Shown here piece after piece: positions 1 to 10,430 of a DNA stretch of 64,000 bases (the stretch's first letter is position 1; every line of letters starts with the position of its first letter). The DNA comes from Echiichthys vipera (Eukaryota; Chordata; Actinopteri; Perciformes; Trachinidae): the NCBI GenBank assembly GCA_963691815.1, contig OY829668.1, positions 17,341,953 through 17,405,952 of the forward strand, written 5' to 3'. Both the position numbers and the translations under genes were made by a program. The notes below the pieces were generated by a model. It had not been told where the DNA came from. It made no database searches and saw only the letters and a program-made list of their open reading frames with translations.

Positions 1-1510
1 AAAAGTGCTCGCTTAAGAGCCCAAACACAAGCCTAGACACATATTATTGCCCTCTAGGACCCAAAACGTGTGCTAAAGTGCCCTCTAGGAGCCCAAACAC
101 GTGCTAAAGTGCACTCTTGGGAGCCAAAACGTGTCCTAAAGTGCCATGTAGGAGCCAAACATGCTAGAGTACCCTCTAGAAACCAAGACTTGCGCTAAAG
201 TTCACTCTAGGAGTCTAAACATGTGGTAAAGTTCCCTGTAGAAACCAAAACTTGTGCTAAAGTGCCCCCCTGGAGCCAAAACACGTGTTAAAGTGTCCTC
301 TACGAGCCAATACCTGTGCTAAAGTGCCCTTTAGGAGCCTAAACACGTATTTAAGTGCCCTCTAGGAACCAAAATGTGTGCTAAAGTGCCGTCTTGAAAA
401 CCAAAACTTCTGCTAAAGTGCTCTCTTGGGAGCCAAAACGTGTGCTAAAGTGCTCTCTCAGGAGCCAAAGCATGTGCCAAAGTTCCCTCTAGGCACCCAA
501 ATACGTGCTAAAGTCCTCTCTTAGGAGCCAAAACGTGTGTCAAAGTATTCTCTTTGGACCCAAAACGCGTGCTAAATTGCCCTATAGAAACCAAAACACG
601 TGTTAAAGTGTCCTCTACGGGCCAAACCCTGTGCTAAAGTGCCCTCTAGGAGCCTAAACACTTGCTAAAGTGCCCACTAGGAGCCTAAACATGTTCTAAA
701 GTGCCGTCTAGGAGCCTAAACATGTTCTAAAGTGCCGTCTAGGAGCCCAAACACGTGTTAAAGTTTCCTCTACGAGCCAAACGATGTGCTAAAGTGCCCT
801 CTTGGAGCCCAAACACGTGTTAAAGTGCCCTCTAGGAGTCAAACGTGATCTAAAGTGCCATCTTGGAAGCCAAAATGTGTGCTAAAATTCCCTCTAGGAG
901 CCTAAATACGTGCTCAAGTTCCCTCTAGGAGCCAAAACGTGTGCTAAAGTGCGTCTTTGAAGCCAAAACGTGTGTTAAAGTGCTATCTTGGGAGCCAAAA
1001 CGTGTGCTTAAGTGCCCTCTAGGAGCCAAACATGCTAGAGTGGCCTCTAGAATCCAAAACCTGTGCTAAAGTTCCCTCTAGAAGCCTAAACTTGGTCTAG
1101 AGTACCCTCTAGAAACCTAAACTTGTGCTAACGTTCCCTCTAGGAGCCTAAACACGTGGTAAAGTGCCCTATAGCAACCAAAACTCGTGCTATAGTGTCC
1201 CCTAGGAGCCCAAACACGTGTTAAAGTGTCCTCTAGGAGACAGAACTTGTGCTAAGGTGCCCTATAGGAGTCTAAACACTTTGTAAAGTGCCCTCTAGAA
1301 ACCAAAACGTGATCTACAGTGTCGTCTTGGAAGCCAAAAAGTGTGTTTAAGTGCTCTCTAGAAAACAAAACTTATGCTAAAGTGCCCTCTACGAGCCCAA
1401 ACACGTGTTAAAGTGTCCTCTAGGAGCCAAACCCCATGCTAGAGTACCCTCTAGAAACCAAAACTTGTGCTTAAGTTCCCTCTAAGAGCCTAAACACGTG
1501 CTAAAGTGCC
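1..1510 (+). repeat. Satellite block duplicated at 8327-10170
   Basis: This block and 8327-10170 share unusual monomers in the same order. One example is the segment with CCTAGACACATATTATTGCC (positions 29-48 and about 8355-8374); another is TAAACTTGGTCTAGAG (about 1086 and 9754). The spacing is 8,326 bp at the left edge and about 8,668 bp further right, because the second copy has gained extra monomers near 9000-9230 and 9490-9640. The similarity fades after about 1510 and 10170. Confidence 0.75.
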
Positions 1511-3600
1511 CTCTAGGAGCCCGAACACGTGCTAAAGTGCACTCTTGGGAACCAAAACGTGTGCCAAAGGATCCTCATAGGAGCCAAAACGTGTGCTAAA
1601 GTGCCATCTAGGAGCCAAACATGCTAGAGTACCCTATAGAAACCAAAGTTTGTGCCAAAGTATCCTCTTTGGAGCCAAAACGTGTGTTAAAGTACCCTCT
1701 AGAAACTAAAAACTTTTGCAAAAGTGCCCTCTAGGAGCCTAAAAACTTGCTAAAGTGCCCTCTAGGAGCCAAAACATGTTCTAAATACCATCAAGGTGCA
1801 AAACAAGCTAGAGTACCCACTAGAAACCAAAACTTGTGCTAAAGTTCCCTCTAGGAGCCTAAACATGTGGTAAAGTTCACTCTAGAAACCAAAACTTGTG
1901 CTAAAGTGCCCCCCTGGAGCCCAAACACGTGTTAAAGTGTCCTCTACGAGCCAAGCCCTGTGCTAAAGTACCCTTTAGGAGCCTAAACACGTGCTTAAGT
2001 GCGCTCTAGGAGCCAAAATGTGTGCGAAAGTGCTCTCTTAGGAGCACAAAAACTTGCTAAAGTGCCCTTTAGAAGCCCAAACACATGCTAAAATGCACTC
2101 TTGGGAGCCAAAACGTGTACTAAAGTATCTTCTTGGGAGCCAAAACGTGTGCTTAAGTGCCCTCTAGGAGCCAAACATGCCAGAGTACGCTCTAGATAGG
2201 CCCTCTAGGAGTCTAAACACACATTAAAGTACCGTCTAGGAGCCACAACGTATGCTAAAGTGCCATCTTGGAAGCCAAAACGTGTGCTGAAGGGCTTTCT
2301 TGGGAGCCAAAACGTGGGCTTAAGTGCTCTCTTAAGAGCCCAAACACGTGCTAAAGTACCCTCTAGTAGCCCAAACACGTGCTAAAGTTCACTCTTGGGA
2401 GCCAAAACGTGTCCTAAAGTGCCATCTAGGAGCCAAACATGCTAGAGTACCCTTTAGAAACCAAAACTTGTGCTAAAGTTCCCTCTAGGAGCCTAACAAT
2501 GTGGTAAAGTTCACTCTAGAAACCAAAACTTGTGCTAAAATGCCCCCCTGGAGCCCAAACATGTGTTAAAGTGTCCTCTACAAGCCAAACCCTGTGCTAA
2601 GTGCCCTTTAGGAGCCTAAACACGTGCTTAAGTGCCCTCTAGGAGCTAAAACGTGTACTAAAGTATCCTCTTGGGTGCCAAAACGTGTGCGTAAGTGCCC
2701 TCTAGGAGCCAAACATGCCAGAGTACGCTCTAGATACCAAAACCTGTGCTAAAGTTCCCTCTAGGAGACCAAACACGTGTTTAAGTTTCCTCTAGATGTC
2801 AAAACTTGTGCTAAAGTGTCCTCTAGGAGCCTAAAAACATGATCTAAAGTTGCGTCTTGGAAGCCAAAACGTGTGCTAAAGTGCCCTCTAGAAACCAAAA
2901 CTTGTGCTAAAGTGCCCTCTAGGAACCCAAACACGTGTTTAAGTGTCCTCTATGAGCCAAACCCTGTGCTATTGTGCCCTCTAGGAGCCTAAACACGTGC
3001 TTAAGTTCCCTCTAGGAGCCAAAACGTGTGCTAAAGTGCCGGCTTGGAAGACAAAGTGTGTGTTAAAGTGCTCTCTTGGGAGCCAAAACGTGTGCTAAAG
3101 TATCCTCTTAAGGTCCAAAACGTGTGCTAAATTTCCCTCTAGGAGCCAAACATGCAAGAGTACCCTCTAGAAAAAAAAACTTGTGCTAACGTTCCCTCTA
3201 GGATCTTAAACAAGTGGTAAAGTGCCCTCTAGAAACTAAAACTTGTACTATAGTGCCCTCTAGGAGCCCAAACACGTGCTTAAGTGCACTCTGGGGAGCC
3301 AAAACGTTTGCTAAAGTTCCCTCTAGGAGCCTAAACACATGCCAAAGTGCCCTCTAGAAACCAAACTTGTGCTAAAGTGTCTTCTATTAGCCCAAACACG
3401 TGTTGAAGTGTCCTCCACGTGCCAAACCCTGTGCTAAAGTGACCTCTAGGAGCCTAAACACGTGGTAAAGTGCACTCTAAGAGCCAAAACATGATCTAAA
3501 GTGCTGTCATGGAAGCCAAAATGTGGTCTAAAGTGCCCTCTAGAAACTGGAACTTGTGCTAAAGTACCCTTTAGGAGCCCAACCACGTCTTAAAGTGTCC
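1418..3600 (+). repeat. 2,182-bp tandem duplication, first copy
   Basis: This copy is followed head-to-tail by an almost identical one. Distinctive strings recur exactly 2,182 bp apart: GTGCCAAAGGATCCTCATAG at 1561 and 3743, and TCTAGATAGG at 2191 and 4373. Only a few differences are visible, such as CAAGCTAGAGTACCCAC against CATGCTAGAGTACCCTC near 1805 and 3987. The unit is about 70 monomers long. Such high identity implies a recent unequal exchange or an assembly duplication. Confidence 0.9.
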
Positions 3601-5782
3601 TCTAGGAGCCAAACCCCATGCTAGAGTACCCTCTAGAAACCAAAACTTGTGCTTAAGTTCCCTCTAAGAGCCTAAACACGTGCTAAAGTGCCCTCTAGGA
3701 GCCCGAACACGTGCTAAAGTGCACTCTTGGGAACCAAAACGTGTGCCAAAGGATCCTCATAGGAGCCAAAACGTGTGCTAAAGTGCCATCTAGGAGCCAA
3801 ACATGCTAGAGTACCCTATAGAAACCAAAGTTTGTGCCAAAGTATCCTCTTTGGAGCCAAAACGTGTGTTAAAGTACCCTCTAGAAACTAAAAACTTTTG
3901 CAAAAGTGCCCTCTAGGAGCCTAAAAACTTGCTAAAGTGCCCTCTAGGAGCCAAAACATGTTCTAAATACCATCAAGGTGCAAAACATGCTAGAGTACCC
4001 TCTAGAAACCAAAACTTGTGCTAAAGTTCCCTCTAGGAGCCTAAACATGTGGTAAAGTTCACTCTAGAAACCAAAACTTGTGCTAAAGTGCCCCCCTGGA
4101 GCCCAAACACGTGTTAAAGTGTCCTCTACGAGCCAAGCCCTGTGCTAAAGTACCCTTTAGGAGCCTAAACACGTGCTTAAGTGCGCTCTAGGAGCCAAAA
4201 TGTGTGCGAAAGTGCTCTCTTAGGAGCGCAAAAACTTGCTAAAGTGCCCTTTAGAAGCCCAAACACATGCTAAAATGCACTCTTGGGAGCCAAAACGTGT
4301 ACTAAAGTATCTTCTTGGGAGCCAAAACGTGTGCTTAAGTGCCCTCTAGGAGCCAAACATGCCAGAGTACGCTCTAGATAGGCCCTCTAGGAGTCTAAAC
4401 ACACATTAAAGTACCGTCTAGGAGCCACAACGTATGCTAAAGTGCCATCTTGGAAGCCAAAACGTGTGCTGAAGGGCTTTCTTGGGAGCCAAAACGTGGG
4501 CTTAAGTGCTCTCTTAAGAGCCCAAACACGTGCTAAAGTACCCTCTAGTAGCCCAAACACGTGCTAAAGTTCACTCTTGGGAGCCAAAACGTGTCCTAAA
4601 GTGCCATCTAGGAGCCAAACATGCTAGAGTACCCTTTAGAAACCAAAACTTGTGCTAAAGTTCCCTCTAGGAGCCTAACAATGTGGTAAAGTTCACTCTA
4701 GAAACCAAAACTTGTGCTAAAATGCCCCCCTGGAGCCCAAACATGTGTTAAAGTGTCCTCTACAAGCCAAACCCTGTGCTAAGTGCCCTTTAGGAGCCTA
4801 AACACGTGCTTAAGTGCCCTCTAGGAGCTAAAACGTGTACTAAAGTATCCTCTTGGGTGCCAAAACGTGTGCTTAAGTGCCCTCTAGGAGCCAAACATGC
4901 CAGAGTACGCTCTAGATACCAAAACCTGTGCTAAAGTTCCCTCTAGGAGACCAAACACGTGTTTAAGTTTCCTCTAGATGTCAAAACTTGTGCTAAAGTG
5001 TCCTCTAGGAGCCTAAAAACATGATCTAAAGTTGCGTCTTGGAAGCCAAAACGTGTGCTAAAGTGCCCTCTAGAAACCAAAACTTGTGCTAAAGTGCCCT
5101 CTAGGAACCCAAACACGTGTTTAAGTGTCCTCTATGAGCCAAACCCTGTGCTATTGTGCCCTCTAGGAGCCTAAACACGTGCTTAAGTTCCCTCTAGGAG
5201 CCAAAACGTGTGCTAAAGTGCCGTCTTGGAAGACAAAGTGTGTGTTAAAGTGCTCTCTTGGGAGCCAAAACGTGTGCTAAAGTATCCTCTTAAGGTCCAA
5301 AACGTGTGCTAAATTTCCCTCTAGGAGCCAAACATGCAAGAGTACCCTCTAGAAAAAAAAACTTGTGCTAACGTTCCCTCTAGGATCTTAAACAAGTGGT
5401 AAAGTGCCCTCTAGAAACTAAAACTTGTACTATAGTGCCCTCTAGGAGCCCAAACACGTGCTTAAGTGCACTCTGGGGAGCCAAAACGTTTGCTAAAGTT
5501 CCCTCTAGGAGCCTAAACACATGCCAAAGTGCCCTCTAGAAACCAAACTTGTGCTAAAGTGTCTTCTATTAGCCCAAACACGTGTTGAAGTGTCCTCCAC
5601 GTGCCAAACCCTGTGCTAAAGTGACCTCTAGGAGCCTAAACACGTGGTAAAGTGCACTCTAAGAGCCAAAACATGATCTAAAGTGCTGTCATGGAAGCCA
5701 AAATGTGGTCTAAAGTGCCCTCTAGAAACTGGAACTTGTGCTAAAGTACCCTTTAGGAGCCCAACCACATCTTAAAGTGTCC
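3601..5782 (+). repeat. 2,182-bp tandem duplication, second copy
   Basis: Second copy of the block at 1418-3600. It ends where the sequence changes to the CTACGAGGCAAACCCTGTG context near 5775-5800. Both borders fall inside ordinary monomers, as expected for unequal crossing-over between registers of the same array. Confidence 0.9.
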
Positions 5783-8326
5783 TCTACGAGGCAAACCCTG
5801 TGCTAAAGTGCCCTCTAGGAGCCTAAACACACACTAAAGTGCCCTCTAGGAGCCACAACAAGAGCTAAAGTGCCATTTTGGAAGCCAAAATTTGTGCTGA
5901 AGTGCTTTCTTGGGAGCCAAATCGTGTGCTAAAGTGCTCATTTAAGAGCCCAAACGTGTCCTAAAGTGCCACCTAGGAACCAAACATGCTAGAGTACCCT
6001 CTAGAAACCAAAACTTGTGCTAAAGTTCCCTCTAGGAGCCTAAACATGTGGTAAAGTTCCCTCTAGAAACCACAACTTGTGCTAAAGTGCCCCCCTGGAG
6101 CCTAAACACGTGTTAAAGTGTCCTCATCAAGCCAAACCCTGTTCTAAAGTGCCTTTTAGGAGCCTCAACCCGTGCTTAAGTGCCCTCTAGGAGCCAAAAT
6201 GTGTTCTAAAGTGCCGTCTTGAAAGCCAAAACTTTTGCTAAAGTGCTCTCTTGGGAGCCAAAACTTGTGCTAAATTGCTCTCTCAGGAGCCAAAGCATGT
6301 GCTAAACTTCCCTCTAGGAGCCCAAACACGTGTTAAAGTCCTCTTTTAATAGCCCAAACACCTACTAAAGTACCCTCATGGAGCCCAAACACGTGCTAAA
6401 GTGCAGTCTTGAGAGCCAAAACGTGTGCCAAAGTATTCTCTTTGGAGCTAAAACGTGTGCTAAAGTGCCCTCTGGAAACCAAAACTTGTGATAAAGTTCC
6501 CTCTAGGAGCCAAACATGCCAGAGTACGCTCTAGATACCAAAACTTGTGCTAAAGTTCCCTCTAGGAGACCAAACACGTGTTTAAGTGTCCTCTAGGATT
6601 TAAAAATTTGTGCTAAAGTGTCCTCTAGGAGCCTAAAAACGTGATCTAAAGTGGCGTCTTGGAAGCCAAAACGTGTGCTAAAGTGCCCTCTAGAAACCAA
6701 AACTTGTACTAAAGTGCCCTCTAGGAACCCAAACACGTGTTAAAGTGTCCTCTATGAGCCAAACCCTGTGCTATAGTGCCCTCTAGGAGCCTAAACACGT
6801 GCTTAAGTTCCCTCTAGGAGCCAAAACGTGTGCTAAAGTGCCGTCTTGGAAGACAAAGTGCGTGTTAAAGTGCTCATTTGGGAGCCAAAACATGTGCCAA
6901 AGTATTCTCTTTGGACCTAAAACGTCTGCTAAAGTGCCCTCTAGAAACCAAAACTTGTGCTAAAGTTCCCTCTAGGAGCCTAAACACGTGGTAAAGTTTC
7001 CTCTAGAAACCAAAACTTGTGCTAAAGTGCCCTCTAGGAGCCCAAACACGTGTTAAAGTGTCCTCTAAGGGCCAAACCCTGTGCTAAAGTGCCCTCTAGG
7101 AGCCTAGACACACTTAATGCCCTCTAGGAGCCAAAACGTGTGCTAAAGTGCCATCTTGGAAGCCAAAACATGTGCTAAAGTGCACACTTGGGAGCCAAAT
7201 CGTGTGCTAAAGTGCTCTCTTACGAGCCCAAACACATGCTAAAGTGCCCTCTAGGAGCCCGAACACACGCTAAAGTGCACTCTTGGGAGCCAAAACGTGT
7301 GCCAAAGAAACCTCATAGGAGCCAAAACGTGTCCTAAAGTGCCATCTAGGAGCCAAACATGCTAGAATACCCTCCAGAAACCAAAATTTGTGCTAAAATT
7401 CCCTCTGGGAGCCTAGACACGTGGTAAAGTGCCCTCTAGAAACCAAAAATTGTGCTATAGTGTCCCCTACGAACCAAAACACGTGTTAAAGTGTCCTCTA
7501 GGGGAAAGAACTTGTGCTAAAGTGCCCCCTAGGAGCCAAAACGTGATCTAAAGTGTCGTCTTAGAAGCCAAGAAGGTTGCTAAAGTAACCTCTAGAAACC
7601 AAAACTTGTGCTAAAGTGACCTCTAGGAGCCGAAACACATGTTAAAGTGTCATCTACGAGCCAAACCCAGTGACAAAGTTCCCTCTAGGAGCCTAAAAAC
7701 GTGCTTAAGTGCCCTCTAGGAGCCAAAACGTGTAGTAAAGTGCCAACTTGGTAGCCAAAAGTGTGCTAAAGTGCTCTCTTGGGAGCCAAACGTGATCTAA
7801 AGTATCCTCTTGGGAGCCAAAACGTGTGCTAAAGTATCCTCTTGGGAGCCAAAACGTGTGCTTAAGTGCCGTCTTGGAAGACAAAATGTGTGTTAAAGTG
7901 CTCTCTTGGGAGCCAAAACATGTGCTAAAGTATCCTCTTGGGAGCCAAAACGTGCTAAAGTGCCCTCTAGGAGCCAAACATGCTAGAGTACCTTCTAGAA
8001 ACCAAAACTTGTGCTAAAGTTCCCTCTAGGAGCCTAAACACATGGCAAAGTGCCCTCTAGAAACCAGAACTTGTGCTAAAGTGTCCTCTAGGAGCCAAAA
8101 CACGTGTTAAAGTGTCCTCTACGAGCCAAACCCCGTGCTAAAGTGCCCTCTAGGAGCTTAAACACGTGTTAAAGTGTCATCTACGAGCCAAACCTTGTGC
8201 TAAAGTGCCCTCTAGGAGCCTAAACACACACTAAAGTGCCCTCCAGGAGCCACAACGTGTGCTAAAGTGCCATCTTGGAAGCCAAAACGTGTGCTGAAGT
8301 GCTTTCTTGGGAGCCAAATCGTGTGC

Positions 8327-10170
8327 TAAAGTGCTCGCTTAAGAGCCCAAACACAAGCCTAGACACATATTATTGCCCCCTAGGACCCAAAACGTGTGCT
8401 AAAGTGCCCTCTAGGAGCCCAAACACGTGCTAAAGTGCACTCTTGGGAGCCAAAACGTGTCCTAAAGTGCCATCTAGGAGCCAAACATGCTAGAGTACCC
8501 TCTAGAAACCAAGACTTGCGCTAAAGTTCACTCTAGGAGTTTAAACATGTGGTAAAGTTCCCTGTAGAAACCAAAACTTGTGCTAAAGTGCCCCCCTGGA
8601 GCCAAAACACGTGTTAAAGTGTCCTCTACGAGCCAATACCTGTGCTAAAGTGCCCTTTAGGAGCATAAACACGTATTTAAGTGCCCTCTAGGAACAAAAA
8701 TGTGTGCTAAAGTGCCGTCTTGAAAGCCAAAACTTCTGCTAAAGTGCTCTCTTGGGAGCCAAAACGTGTGCTAAAGTGCTCTCTCAGGAGCCAAAGCATG
8801 TGCTAAAGTTCCCTCTAGGCACCCAAATACGTGCTAAAGTCCTCTCTTAGGAGCCAAAACGTGTGCCAAAGTATTCTCTTTGGACCCAAAACGCGTGCTA
8901 AATTTCCCTCTAGAAACCAAAACACGTGTTAAAGTGACCTATACGGGCCAAACCCTGTGCTTAAGTGCCCTCTAGGAGCCCAAACACGTGTTAAAGTGTC
9001 CTCTACGGGCCAAACCCTGTGCTAAAGTGCCCTCTAGGAGCCTAAACAATTGCTAAAGTGCCCACTAGGAGCCTAAACATGTTCTAAAATGCCGTCTAGG
9101 AGCTTAAACACGTGGCAAAGTGCTCTTTAGGAGCCTAAACAAGTTCTAAAGTGCCGTCTAGGAGCCTAAACACGTGGTAAAGTGCTCTTTAGGAGCCTAA
9201 ACATGTTCTAAAGTGCCGTCTAGGAGCCCAAACACGTGTTAAAGTTTCCTCTACGAGCCAAACGATGTGCTAAAGTGCCCTCTTGGAGCCCAGACACGTG
9301 TTAAAGTGCCCTCTAGGAGTCAAACGTGATCTGAAGTGCCATGTTGGAAACCAAAATGTGTGCTAAAATTCCCTCTAGGAGCCTAAATACGTGCTCAAGT
9401 TCCCTCTAGGAGCCAAAACGTGTGCTAAAGTGCGTCTTTGAAGCCAAAACGTGTGTTAAAGTGCTATCTTGGGAGCCAAAACTTGTGCTAAAGTGCCCTC
9501 TAGGAGCCCAAACATGTGTTAAAGTGTCCTCTACGAGCCAAACCCCATGCTAGAGTACCCTCTAGAAACCAAAACTTGTGCTAATATTCCCTCTAGGAGC
9601 CAAAACGTGTGCTAAAGTGCGTCTTTGAAGCCAAAACGTGTGTTAAAGTGCTATCTTGGGAGCCAAAACGTGTGCTTAAGTGCCTTCTAGGAGCCAAACA
9701 TGCTAGAGTGGCCTCTAGAATCCAAAACCTGTGCTAAAGTTCCCTCTAGAAGCCTAAACTTGGTCTAGAGTACCCTCTAGAAACCTAAACTTGTGCTAAA
9801 GTTCCCTCTAGGAGCCTAAACACGTGGTAAAGTGCCCTATAGAAACCAAAACTCGTGCTATAGTGTCCCCTAGGAGCCCAAACACGTGTTAAAGTGTCCC
9901 CTAGGAGACAGAACTTGTGCTAAGGTGCCCTATAGGAGTCTAAACACTTTGTAACGTGCCCTCTAGAAACCAAAGCGTGATCTACAGTGTCGTCTTGGAA
10001 GCCAAAAAGTGTGTTTAAGTGCTCTCTAGAAAACAAAACTTATGCTAAAGTGCCCTCTACGAGCCCAAACACGTGTTAAAGTGTCCTCTAGGAGCCAAAC
10101 CCCATGCTAGAGTACCCTCTAGAAACCAAAACTTGTGCTTAAGTTCCCTCTAAGAGCCTAAACACGTGCT
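8327..10170 (+). repeat. Second copy of the block at 1-1510
   Basis: Contains the same ordered set of unusual monomers as 1-1510. It has extra monomers around 9000-9230, where a GTTCTAAAGTGCCGTCTAGG-type pair is repeated, and around 9490-9640. Single-base differences are more frequent than in the 2,182-bp pair, so this duplication looks older. Confidence 0.7.
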
Positions 10171-10308
10171 AAAATGCCCTCTTGGAGTCCAAATGTGTGT
10201 TAAAGTGCTCTCTTGGGAGCTAAAACGTGTGCTAAGGTGCCATCTAGGAGCCAAACATGTTAGAGTGCCCTCTAGAAACTAAAACTTGTGCTAATGTTCC
10301 TTCTAGGC

Positions 10309-10430
10309 TGACTATATTGTTAATATAGGCTACAGAATATCATTTTTTAACATGTTTGTCTGATGGTGTGCCTCGAGATTTTTTCAATGAAAAAAATGTA
10401 CCTTGGCTCAAAAAAGGTTGAAAAACACTG
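10309..10430 (+). mobile_element. Orphan right end of a hAT transposon
   Basis: These 122 bp match the right end of the hAT at 13777-16404 (its positions 16283-16404) with about five visible substitutions. They end in the same terminal repeat, GGTTGAAAAACACTG. The left terminal repeat, transposase and left subterminal region are absent. The left break joins satellite (TTCTAGGC) directly to the interior of the element, and about half a satellite monomer is missing across the locus. No clean 8-bp duplication flanks it. It looks like the remnant of a separate insertion of the same family whose left part was deleted. Confidence 0.9.

Larger units (their letters stand above)
1..10308 (+). repeat. 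31-bp satellite array, segment 1
   Basis: Uninterrupted tandem array of a roughly 31-bp monomer, read as CACGTGCTAAAGTGCCC followed by TCTAGGAGCCCAAA. All copies have the same orientation. Recurrent variants include TCTAGAAACCAAAACTTGTG, CTTGGAAGCCAAAACGTGTG (32-bp form), CTACGAGCCAAACCCTGTG and a 29-bp form with CATGCTAGAGTACC. Monomers differ at several positions, but larger blocks within the segment are almost identical. I see no gene, RNA gene or other element here. The array starts inside a monomer, so it continues to the left of the window. Confidence 0.95.

Noticed and set aside
7860..7890. CENP-B-box-like match in the CTTGGAAGCCAAAACG monomer.
   Set aside because: It shares only TTGGAA-type bases with the known box and lacks the required TTCG and CGGG core positions, so it gives no support for CENP-B binding.
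7705..8017. Short open frames (60-90 codons) on both strands across the satellite, with repeated peptides such as LKCPLGAKT and CAKVPSRSPNT.
   Set aside because: They follow from the 31-bp period, which reads in three frames over three monomers. Frames open and close with monomer variants, similar peptides arise everywhere, and there is no start context, conserved length or non-repeat sequence. They are not genes.
1..10308. CRISPR-like regular repeats.
   Set aside because: There are no unique spacers between repeats. The whole sequence is contiguous monomers, and the transposons are eukaryotic.
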